From positions 1 to 30,393 of the forward strand of contig CALCRE010000279.1 of NCBI GenBank assembly GCA_937894465.1: 30,393 nucleotides of DNA. Direction: 5' to 3'. Shown piece by piece: positions 15,635-22,471 of the stretch (the first letter of the stretch is position 1; every line of letters starts with the position of its first letter). The notes under the pieces were generated by a model. That model saw nothing but the letters and a program-made list of their open reading frames with translations, was not told the origin of the DNA and made no database searches. Origin of the DNA: an uncultured Clostridia bacterium (GTDB lineage: Bacteria; Bacillota; Clostridia; JAAYHZ01). The translations under genes were made by a program, and so were the position numbers.

Positions 15635-16066
15635 TTGGTAGAGGAATTGAAAAACTTGGATTTAATTGATTTGCTCGGTGAAAGACATTTGATGATTCGA
15701 AAAAGATTGGCAGAAATGTGGGATACTCAAGGCGAGTCCCATGTGACCATCTCGAACTCCGAATGGTTTATTATGGCTAAAATATTTACACAAGAGAACC
15801 CCACCATTGCTCAAGTGGCTAAGCAAACGGACATATCAAGGCAAGCGGTTCATAAGGCAGTAAAAAGCCTGGAAGCAAAAGAGTTGGTTAAAACGACAAA
15901 TTCAACTAACAGGGTCAAAGGTTTGGAATTAACACAAACCGGCAAGGAAAGTTACGATAAGATCTTATCCTTGAAATCTGAACTTGAAGAACATATTAAA
16001 CAAATCGTTGGAGTGAAAAATGTCGAACTATTGAAAAAAATATTAGGAACCGATTGGGGAATATAA
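15635..16066 (+). CDS. MarR-family winged-helix transcriptional regulator
   Basis: The TTG at 15635 is chosen as start because GGGAG lies nine bases upstream and because it falls after the promoter at 15576-15604. The product has 143 residues. An N-terminal dimerisation helix precedes the winged HTH, which includes PTIAQVAKQTDISRQAVHKAVKSLEAKELVKTT. Here SRQAVHKAVKSLE is the recognition helix region. The wing (STNRVKGLELTQTGKESY) and C-terminal dimerisation helices follow. No Cys is present, so a thiol switch of the OhrR type is unlikely. It is divergent from the Cys-rich gene and shares its operator. The inducing signal is unknown. Confidence 0.9.
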   Translation: MVEELKNLDLIDLLGERHLMIRKRLAEMWDTQGESHVTISNSEWFIMAKIFTQENPTIAQVAKQTDISRQAVHKAVKSLEAKELVKTTNSTNRVKGLELTQTGKESYDKILSLKSELEEHIKQIVGVKNVELLKKILGTDWGI

Positions 16067-16083
16067 TATTAAATGCATAAAGG

Positions 16084-16118
16084 AAAAGGGACAATCTAAA
16101 TGATGAACTGTCCCTTTT
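16084..16118 (+). terminator. Bidirectional terminator between marR and the AIR-synthase-like gene
   Basis: AAAAGGGACA and TGTCCCTTTT form a perfect 10-bp stem with a 15-nt loop. The A-tract and T-tract at its two edges make it usable for the convergent transcripts from both sides. Confidence 0.85.
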
Positions 16119-16127
16119 AATAAGTTA

Positions 16128-17138
16128 TTACTTTTTCAACACTTTGTACAGTTCATCCGATTCCGGTTCACTGACGGCCTTTGTACTACCATCTTTTTGG
16201 ACTATTGTACAACCATTTTCAACAACTTTACCGATGATTGCAGCCTTAATTCCTTGTTGAGCTAGTTTTTCCACCAGACTTGATCCGTTTTCGCAAGTGA
16301 TGAGCATACATCCGCTGGAGATCAACTTTAAAGGATCAATATGAAAGTGCTCACAAATCAGACGGGTTTCTTCAGATAGAGGGATTTTTTCGTACTCGAT
16401 TCTCGCACCGGTTCCGGATGCTTTGCAAACTTCCCACAAAGCGCCTAACAATCCTCCTTCGGTGGCGTCGTGCATGGAATTGACGCCAAATTCTCCCGCA
16501 AGAATTCCTTCGGGAACCACACTGAGCATTTCCATATAGCCTTTTGCCTTTTTCAATAAAGACTCCCCTAGAATAGGAAGCAACTCATCTTCTTTCTCGT
16601 ATGCGATAATAGCGGTTCCTTCGATACTTGCTCCTTTGGTAATGATGATGTCATCACCTAATTTAGCGCCTGCAGTGGTGATCATTTTATCTTTTTTTAC
16701 CTTGCCAACTGCCATTGTGATTAAAACGAATCGATTCACCGCTTGGGTCACTTCGGTATGACCGCCGATAATATCCGCACCGATCTCGTTTGCCGCCATG
16801 TTCAATTGATCAGAGACCTTTTCAAGATCCTCTTGGGTTGTCCCTTCAGGTGCCAGAATAGTTACCAACAACCCCAAAGGCGCAATTCCGCAAGAAGCGA
16901 TATCATTGCAACTGATATGAACAGCCAATCTTCCAACTTCCGCAGCTGTACCCGTGATGGGATCTGTGGACATGACACATAAATATTCTCCGAAATCCAA
17001 TGCGCAACAATCTTCACCGATGCCCGGATTCACCAAAACATCAGCATTCTTTATTTTAATTTTATCCAAAACCAATGCTTGAAGTAAAGAGTTCGGTATC
17101 TTGCCGACTTCAAGCACTTTCTTTTTCCCGTTTACCAA
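16128..17138 (-). CDS. AIR synthase-like ATP-binding protein (PurM/HypE/ThiL superfamily), role unknown
   Basis: This 336-residue protein has the superfamily N-terminal part with GIGEDCCALDFGEY, STDPITG, and the segment VHISCNDIASCGIAPLGLLVT. These form the ATP-binding dimer interface. The C-terminal part has GVNSMHDATEGGLLGAL and ISSGCMLIT. It is closest in layout to HypE, but the essential HypE C-terminal PRxC-type tail is absent (it ends in YKVLKK). Hydrogenase maturation as carbamoyl dehydratase is therefore unlikely. A stand-alone ATP-dependent role, perhaps phosphorylation or amide/dehydration chemistry, is inferred from the fold. The TTG start at 17138 overlaps the SDR end by 7 bp and has GGAGG nine bases upstream. 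Confidence 0.85.
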   Translation of the reverse strand: MVNGKKKVLEVGKIPNSLLQALVLDKIKIKNADVLVNPGIGEDCCALDFGEYLCVMSTDPITGTAAEVGRLAVHISCNDIASCGIAPLGLLVTILAPEGTTQEDLEKVSDQLNMAANEIGADIIGGHTEVTQAVNRFVLITMAVGKVKKDKMITTAGAKLGDDIIITKGASIEGTAIIAYEKEDELLPILGESLLKKAKGYMEMLSVVPEGILAGEFGVNSMHDATEGGLLGALWEVCKASGTGARIEYEKIPLSEETRLICEHFHIDPLKLISSGCMLITCENGSSLVEKLAQQGIKAAIIGKVVENGCTIVQKDGSTKAVSEPESDELYKVLKK

Positions 17139-17923
17139 CTAGTCCATCCTCCATCTAACATGATATTATCTCCTGTAATATATTTTGACGCTTGTGAAGC
17201 CAAAAACACTACAGGTCCTTTGATGTCGTCATCATCTGCAAATCGTCCCAAGGGAGTCAGCTTCTTGTAGTTTCCATAAAAGGACTCGAACTCCGGTTTT
17301 TCTTGAGCAATATAACCACCGGGGCTGATGGAATTACAACGAATATTGTACTTCCCGTACTTGTTTGCAACCCATTTCGTCAATCCGATCATTCCCCACT
17401 TGTCGTAAGTGTAGTTTAATCCACTGCTCATATCCGTTCCTTCGTAAACAACGAACCTCGGCCCTCGTACACCTTGGATGGACGATATGTTAATGATGCT
17501 TCCATCCTTTTGTTCCTTCATATACATTATGGTCCTTTTTGTGATCAACATCAAGCCGGTGGAATTTACTTTTTGTGCTTTTTCCCAACCTTCCACTGTA
17601 CATTGTTCAAGATCAGCCATACCTTCTCGCAACACTGCATTGTTAACTAATATGTCAATTCTACCATGATCCTTCACCACACCGTCAATAAAAGCATCGA
17701 CGGATGACTCGTCTGAAAGATCCACAGAAGCACCTATGGCTTTATATCCCTCTGAAACCAAAGTATCTGCATAAACTTGACACTTGTCTTTATTCCTTGA
17801 TGCGATGATCACCGTTGCTCCGGCTTCTGCTAGTGCTCTGGAAATATTCTTGCCGTACAACCCGTACCCACCTGTTACAATTGCTATTTTTTGATCCAAT
17901 CGAAACATGTCCAATGTGTTCAC
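17132..17923 (-). CDS. Short-chain dehydrogenase/reductase, sugar-acid type
   Basis: A 263-residue classical SDR. The nucleotide-binding TGGYGLYG is at 17-24, NNA at 94-96, the catalytic Ser in INISSIQG (near 147-148) and Y171-x3-K175. The 20-residue insertion before Y171 and the LDGGWTSW ending resemble gluconate/keto-sugar dehydrogenases. NAD(P)-dependent oxidation or reduction of a sugar or sugar acid is likely. The start is GTG at 17923 with GAGGTG upstream. It sits 37 bp after the aldolase gene and overlaps the AIR-synthase-like gene, so all three form one unit. Confidence 0.88.
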   Translation of the reverse strand: MNTLDMFRLDQKIAIVTGGYGLYGKNISRALAEAGATVIIASRNKDKCQVYADTLVSEGYKAIGASVDLSDESSVDAFIDGVVKDHGRIDILVNNAVLREGMADLEQCTVEGWEKAQKVNSTGLMLITKRTIMYMKEQKDGSIINISSIQGVRGPRFVVYEGTDMSSGLNYTYDKWGMIGLTKWVANKYGKYNIRCNSISPGGYIAQEKPEFESFYGNYKKLTPLGRFADDDDIKGPVVFLASQASKYITGDNIMLDGGWTSW

Positions 17924-17960
17924 GTGACTGTCACCTCGCTTTTTTGTTTTAACATAAAAC

Positions 17961-18851
17961 CTATCCGTCTATTTCACCGTGTTTTATCATAATAGACCGT
18001 GTATACTGATAATCGTCATCATTGTTTTTAAAGCAATAGTCAGGAGCATGGAATCCTTCATACCCCAATATATTCATTGCATGCTTGTATGAATTGAATA
18101 TGCCGATCTTAGCCATATCGTTTCTCAAGTTTAAAATACGATCCAAATATTCCCCTGCTTTAATATAGTCACCAATTGTAAGATTCTTGTCCAATTCCCC
18201 GGATAAATGCGGCGTGCAGGTGAACATACCGTCTAAGTATGTGGTGATCCCCCATTGGTATGCCACATCCACCGTATCCAAACCGCTATATACCACATGA
18301 AAATCAGGAGGTATTTTAGTGCTTCTGATTAATGTCCTAGCTAAAGCCTGATCCCCGGTTTTGATACCCTTGAGCTTATCTGTTTTATCTAACACCTTTT
18401 CAATAATCGGGTATGTAATTTTTGACTGAGTCACAACCTGCAAGTCGTACATATATACATCGTAGGAGGAAATTTCGGCCACACCTGTGTAAAAACGAAC
18501 GATCTCATCCGGTGTGGATGCATAATAGTAGGGTGTCGTCAATACAACACCGTCTATATCCAAGTTTTCCAAGTAGCCTAATCGCTCCTTGACTCTCCAT
18601 AAAGAATTGTCCATCGCCCCCACAAGAACGGGACAACGGCCATTTACAACACGAATCGCCGTTTCCACAATCCTTCTGTATTGATCTTGCCGAATGGCAT
18701 ACATCATTCCCATGGAACCGAGTACTAAAACCGCTACCGCTCCTGCATCCAACATATCATTGATCTGCTTTTCATAGCTTTCCGGTAAAAAAACACCGTT
18801 TTCATCAACAGGTGTCCCAAGTGCCGGTATAAATCCCGCCTTTATAATCAT
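17961..18851 (-). CDS. Dihydrodipicolinate synthase/N-acetylneuraminate lyase family aldolase
   Basis: This is a TIM-barrel class I aldolase of the DapA/NanA/KDG-aldolase family, 296 residues. The ATG at 18851 is six bases after CGGAGG. A TTG two codons earlier overlaps the ribosome site. Schiff-base lysine K164 is in GIKTG and the barrel tyrosine Y135 is in MYDLQ. The usual GTTGE loop reads GSMGM (45-49), so the substrate-carboxylate contacts differ from DapA. A catabolic pyruvate-releasing aldolase is more likely than lysine synthesis, given the SDR and sugar-type neighbours. It has its own upstream promoter region after a terminator. Confidence 0.86.
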   Translation of the reverse strand: MIIKAGFIPALGTPVDENGVFLPESYEKQINDMLDAGAVAVLVLGSMGMMYAIRQDQYRRIVETAIRVVNGRCPVLVGAMDNSLWRVKERLGYLENLDIDGVVLTTPYYYASTPDEIVRFYTGVAEISSYDVYMYDLQVVTQSKITYPIIEKVLDKTDKLKGIKTGDQALARTLIRSTKIPPDFHVVYSGLDTVDVAYQWGITTYLDGMFTCTPHLSGELDKNLTIGDYIKAGEYLDRILNLRNDMAKIGIFNSYKHAMNILGYEGFHAPDYCFKNNDDDYQYTRSIMIKHGEIDG

Positions 18852-18888
18852 AACCAACCTCCGTATTCATCACACATAGCATTAACAA

Positions 18889-18913
18889 ACATTATATACA
18901 ATGTTGACCATAT
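18889..18913 (-). promoter_or_regulatory. Candidate promoter and shared motif upstream of the aldolase operon
   Basis: A TATAAT box (18891-18896, minus strand) lies inside an imperfect palindrome ACATTATATACAATGT (18889-18904). The -35 is poor (TTTAAT, 17 bp). The adjacent ATATGGTCA (18905-18913) recurs exactly at 20316-20324 before the aminotransferase gene. A poor -35 with operator-like sequence suggests activation or repression by a specific regulator. Confidence 0.45.
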
Positions 18914-18965
18914 ATTAAAGTGAAAAAGAAAGAATAAAAGATAGAAATAAATTATTATTTAAGAA

Positions 18966-18996
18966 AGATAACCGGTGATCTATTCACCGGTTATCT
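18966..18996 (-). terminator. Terminator after the aminotransferase gene
   Basis: Perfect 13-bp arms AGATAACCGGTGA/TCACCGGTTATCT with a 5-nt loop start just after the stop at 19005. The minus-strand continuation is T-rich but broken (TTTCTTAAAT), so partial read-through to the aldolase gene is possible. Confidence 0.75.
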
Positions 18997-19004
18997 ACTG
19001 AAAC

Positions 19005-20282
19005 TTATTTTACATGCTTTTTAATGGTTGCTAACAGTCCGTCGATGCATCTTTGAATATGCACTTCCTCCCAAGTTGGATGTAAGAACAAGCTTACTGT
19101 CTGTTTACGCAACGAGTTTGCTGTTTCGCAGAAGTTGTCCTTGTAATTTACTGATTCGGGGTTGGTGAACTCTTTCGATTCAAAGGGGAACTTATGAGCT
19201 CCAAAACCGTTATGATCTCTGTAAGCAGCTTCCATGTATGCTTCCGGCCATTGTATTCCGTAGCAAGGAATCTTCATGGCTGACATATCTTTAAGAATGA
19301 CACTTGCGTCGCAATCCAATACGTCCAAATCAATCAAAATGGGGTACCACCAATATGCGTTTTGTCTTTCTTCTGTGTTGACAGGTAGCTTTTTGATTCC
19401 TTTGACATTCGCAAAAGCTTCGTCATACATCTTGGCATATTTTTTCCTTCTGGGCATATTCCAAGAATCAAATCTCTTTAATTCATTGATACCGATGATG
19501 GATTGGATTTCCGTCATTCTGTAGTTGAAGCCCACTCTTCTGTGAATGTACGGTAGTTTTTCCTCTAATGCAAGCATGTTCATTCTTTGTTTGACGTCAT
19601 ATCCGTGATCTCTGAATGAACGGCATTCCCAACCTAAGTCTTCATCATTCGTTACAACCATTCCACCTTCTCCGCCGGTTGTAAAATGCTTGCTCTGACA
19701 GAAGCTAAAGCAACCTGCATCGCCGATGGTTCCTGCCATCTTGCCTTTGTAGTAGCCGCCGAAGCATTGTGCACAGTCTTCAATCACTTTAAGGTTATAT
19801 TTTTTTGCAATGTCCATGATGGGATCCATGTCGCAGACCACACCATATAGATGAACCACTACAATCGCTTTTGTTCTTTCATTGACTAACGGCTCAATTA
19901 CTTTCGGGTCAATAGTATGATCTTCTGTAACGTCGGCAAATACCGGTATGGCACCGCCTTGAACAGCAGCAAATGACGAGGCAATAAAAGAATAGGAAGG
20001 TACGATCACTTCATCCCCCGGTCCTATGCCCAAACTGCTGATGGCAATATGCAAAGCAGCCGTTCCGTTTGTACATGAAATAGCATATTCCACACCCATC
20101 CACTCAGCCCACTTCTTCTCGAATTCCATTCCTTTAGGGCCGGTCCAATAATTGACTTTTCCATTTTTTAATGGTACCAATACATCCTCTAAAGTCTCTT
20201 CATTGAATGACGGCCACATTGGAAAACCCAATTCGGCAATTCCTGCACCGTTCATAACCTTCTTATCTTCTTGATTAGCCAT
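19005..20282 (-). CDS. DegT/DnrJ/EryC1/StrS-type PLP aminotransferase
   Basis: A fold-type I PLP enzyme of 425 residues. Landmarks are SCTNGTAALHIA near 69-80, VPSYSFIASSFA near 94-105, the cofactor aspartate in VIEDCAQ (D169), and Schiff-base K198 in FCQSKHFTTGGEGG. Members transaminate or dehydrate sugars, often as nucleotide sugars. Some StrS-like members act on cyclitols. The neighbours (amidase, aldolase, SDR) point to amino-sugar or amino-cyclitol metabolism rather than to cell-surface sugar synthesis, since no nucleotidyl- or glycosyltransferase is present. ATG at 20282 has AAAGGAG ten bases upstream. It lies 46 bp after the amidase-like gene. Confidence 0.9.
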   Translation of the reverse strand: MANQEDKKVMNGAGIAELGFPMWPSFNEETLEDVLVPLKNGKVNYWTGPKGMEFEKKWAEWMGVEYAISCTNGTAALHIAISSLGIGPGDEVIVPSYSFIASSFAAVQGGAIPVFADVTEDHTIDPKVIEPLVNERTKAIVVVHLYGVVCDMDPIMDIAKKYNLKVIEDCAQCFGGYYKGKMAGTIGDAGCFSFCQSKHFTTGGEGGMVVTNDEDLGWECRSFRDHGYDVKQRMNMLALEEKLPYIHRRVGFNYRMTEIQSIIGINELKRFDSWNMPRRKKYAKMYDEAFANVKGIKKLPVNTEERQNAYWWYPILIDLDVLDCDASVILKDMSAMKIPCYGIQWPEAYMEAAYRDHNGFGAHKFPFESKEFTNPESVNYKDNFCETANSLRKQTVSLFLHPTWEEVHIQRCIDGLLATIKKHVK

Positions 20283-20309
20283 AAATGATCCGCTCCTTTA
20301 AAAATATTA

Positions 20310-20324
20310 ATTATATGACCATAT
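20310..20324 (-). promoter_or_regulatory. Second copy of the ATATGGTCA motif, before the aminotransferase
   Basis: In the 46-bp gap the minus strand reads ATATGGTCATATAAT. This joins the 9-bp motif also found before the aldolase gene to a perfect TATAAT. An inverted ATATG/CATAT (20313-20324) overlaps it. No good -35 is present. It may be a regulated internal promoter. Confidence 0.35.
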
Positions 20325-20328
20325 GAAA

Positions 20329-21648
20329 TTAAAAACTGCCTACAAGCTTTAATACTTCATCCACAAGCACATTTCCCGCAGTTTCAGATAACTTACTGGA
20401 TTGTGCTGTTTTGATCTCATATCCGCCTTGCTCAAAGGCGGCTTGGTTCGGTATATATCCGACATAACCGTCTGCCAAGCCTACCACCACGGTATGTGCT
20501 GCTTTGGCTTTTCTTTTGACTTCCAAAGCAAATTCTACAAAAACCTCTCCGGGGAAATTGACAAAAAGAACATCTCCCAACATGACTCCTTGAATTCCTA
20601 CTTCAAGCGTATCTTGATCCATTTGAGCCAAAGTCAAAATTTCTCTTGCGTAAACTTCATCCGGAACCCCATCTAACAAAGACGGATAAACACCGCCGCA
20701 TGCATCCCACAGTTGTTTTGCATTCTGTATAATTTCATTTGATAATTGTCGGTAAGGTAAATGAACCGTGGATGAAACACTCTTTAATTTGTTAGGTAGC
20801 AATCTTTTATTAAATAATGATTTTTTTACATATTCAGCTAGCTTTTCGCCGATTCTTCGGGCTTCTTCAAAGCCTCTTTTTTGATGATGATCTTTATAGT
20901 TTAAATGATTGATATTGCCCTCGGCACCATTTGAAAACCAAACCACTGTTTCACTTCCGTATGCTTCCTGAAGCTTTATGGTCAAATAGTGGATATAGTC
21001 TCTTGAATACAACCAATCCTTCCCAACAAGAATGGCAGGATGAAGAGTGAAGTTTACCATGAAGGCCAATACCTTGGAGGTGGATTTGCAAACACATTGG
21101 AACACCGTTAAAGCAGGGTCAATGGGACCTGTGGTTCCTTTGACATCCTCCGGATCAACCGGATTCCAGTTCATGACGATACTGCCGTCTTTCATAACCA
21201 AACGTCTGTTAAAACTCAAGTCGTAAACGTCGGATACGGCACAAAAAACATCACAGTCACAGGCTTTAAGCTTTATATCTTTTATTTCTTCGGCGATCAT
21301 GGAAAATGTATTGTTTAAATAGGCGACTGCGTCATCATGACGTTTTGTTTTGAAAATCTCACTTGTATCCGGTCCAGAGTGCGTGTGTGTTGCGTTCACC
21401 ATTATATTTTTCGTTGAGATTCCGGTGGATTCCGATATCCTTTTTTTGATATCATCACATTGATCCGCCATCAAACACAAAAGATCGAAACTAAGAAACA
21501 AAAACTCTTGGTCTTCGTTTTCAAAGTACACTGTATTGCAAAATAAATCGTCGTGGATTCCTCTGGATTTGTCGTCCGCTCTGACATTACCACCAATAGA
21601 TAAGCCGACAGGTGGAGTTATGTTGAACATTTTCGCAGCAACCTTCAT
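20329..21648 (-). CDS. Neutral/alkaline ceramidase-fold hydrolase without signal peptide
   Basis: A 439-residue protein with the N-terminal catalytic fold of neutral/alkaline ceramidases. The zinc-site motif NATHTHSGPD (86-94, H88 and H90), FTLHPA (H203) and WFSNGAEGNINH (238-248) are conserved landmarks. Secreted ceramidases are much longer and exported. This one lacks a signal peptide and the C-terminal Ig-like domain, so it is probably cytoplasmic. An amide-bond hydrolase acting on an N-acylated sugar or cyclitol is more plausible than lipid cleavage, but this is inference. ATG at 21648 has AAGGAGG. It is first in a unit with the DegT gene and stands behind a promoter with operator-like repeats. 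Confidence 0.82.
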   Translation of the reverse strand: MKVAAKMFNITPPVGLSIGGNVRADDKSRGIHDDLFCNTVYFENEDQEFLFLSFDLLCLMADQCDDIKKRISESTGISTKNIMVNATHTHSGPDTSEIFKTKRHDDAVAYLNNTFSMIAEEIKDIKLKACDCDVFCAVSDVYDLSFNRRLVMKDGSIVMNWNPVDPEDVKGTTGPIDPALTVFQCVCKSTSKVLAFMVNFTLHPAILVGKDWLYSRDYIHYLTIKLQEAYGSETVVWFSNGAEGNINHLNYKDHHQKRGFEEARRIGEKLAEYVKKSLFNKRLLPNKLKSVSSTVHLPYRQLSNEIIQNAKQLWDACGGVYPSLLDGVPDEVYAREILTLAQMDQDTLEVGIQGVMLGDVLFVNFPGEVFVEFALEVKRKAKAAHTVVVGLADGYVGYIPNQAAFEQGGYEIKTAQSSKLSETAGNVLVDEVLKLVGSF

Positions 21649-21667
21649 CTATTTGCCTCCTTACGAG

Positions 21668-21693
21668 AGATTGAATAATTAATGATTCAATCT
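21668..21693. promoter_or_regulatory. Long perfect inverted repeat in the leader of the amidase-like gene
   Basis: AGATTGAAT and ATTCAATCT (9 bp, perfect) flank an 8-bp AT-rich centre. It lies downstream of the start point and about 20 bp before the ATG, a repressor position. The same 9-mer recurs over the -35 box at 21766-21774. Confidence 0.6.
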
Positions 21694-21742
21694 GTTCGTT
21701 CATAATGTGCATAATAATTATTCCATTGAGTTTATTAATTCA

Positions 21743-21785
21743 ATAATAACACGAAGTTTGCGAAAATTCAATCTATTTATAGATT
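21743..21785 (-). promoter_or_regulatory. Promoter of the amidase-like/aminotransferase unit, overlapped by repeats
   Basis: TTGAAT (21766-21771) and TATTAT (21743-21748) on the minus strand have 17-bp spacing. The -35 is part of a repeat of the operator 9-mer. It also touches a 7-bp-arm palindrome AATCTATTTATAGATT (21770-21785). This layout implies regulation, perhaps by the ROK protein encoded just upstream. Confidence 0.6.
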
Positions 21786-21810
21786 ATTTTCTAGGATTTT
21801 TATAGGCGGT

Positions 21811-22464
21811 TTACTTGCCCTTTTCTAAAATTTTCAAGCAATGCTCCTGTAAAAAACAGTCTGTGCATTCCGTTTTTCTTGCTTTGCAAACTGCACGACC
21901 GTGACTGATGATTTGATGACAAAACACCACCTGAACCTCGGGAGGAACCAGATCTATCATCTCCATTTCCACTTTTTCCGGATCGGTGTGAGGGGTAAAG
22001 CCCATTCTGCGCATGATCCTGCCGAAATGAGTATCCACTGCAATGGCGGGTTTTCCGAATGCATTGCCTAAAACCACACTTGCAGTTTTTCTTCCTACAC
22101 CGGGCAACTTCGTCAGCTCCTCCATGGTATCCGGCACATTCCCGTCATATTCATCAACAATGATGCGACTGAATGCAATGATGTCCTTGGCTTTGGTTTT
22201 GTATATACCTACAGTTTTTATGTACTCTTCCACATCCTCCAACTTTGCTACAGCCATATCCTGCACTGAGGGGTATCGGGCAAACAAAGCCGGAGTCACC
22301 ATATTGACCCGATTGTCAGTTGTTTGAGCGGACAATCGAGTAGATACCAAAAGTTCATAAGCATTCAAATGGTTTAAAAAACACTTGGCATCCGGATAAT
22401 GCTCTTCCAAAATGGGAATGATTTTGTTTATTCTTTCTCTCTTACTTTTTTTAGACTCTTTCAT
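21811..22464 (-). CDS. nth: Endonuclease III (DNA glycosylase/AP lyase)
   Basis: Endonuclease III removes oxidised pyrimidines and cleaves the abasic site. The 217-residue length is normal. The helix-hairpin-helix LPGVGRKTA carries the catalytic Lys K126, and VDTHFGR carries the catalytic Asp D144. The C-terminal [4Fe-4S] loop C193-x6-C200-x2-C203-x5-C209 is complete. The gene starts 7 bp after the ROK gene, so it is co-transcribed with it despite the unrelated function. Its cluster could be supplied by either desulfurase system in the window. Confidence 0.96.
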   Translation of the reverse strand: MKESKKSKRERINKIIPILEEHYPDAKCFLNHLNAYELLVSTRLSAQTTDNRVNMVTPALFARYPSVQDMAVAKLEDVEEYIKTVGIYKTKAKDIIAFSRIIVDEYDGNVPDTMEELTKLPGVGRKTASVVLGNAFGKPAIAVDTHFGRIMRRMGFTPHTDPEKVEMEMIDLVPPEVQVVFCHQIISHGRAVCKARKTECTDCFLQEHCLKILEKGK

Positions 22465-22471
22465 ATTGCTT

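Noticed and set aside
16128..17138. Selenophosphate synthetase (SelD) or HypE as the identity
   Set aside because: The SelD N-terminal Cys/Sec motif and the HypE C-terminal Cys tail are both missing, and no selenium or hyp genes are nearby.
17961..18851. Lysine-pathway DapA
   Set aside because: The GTTGE loop is changed, no lysine-pathway genes are adjacent, and the neighbours are sugar-type genes.
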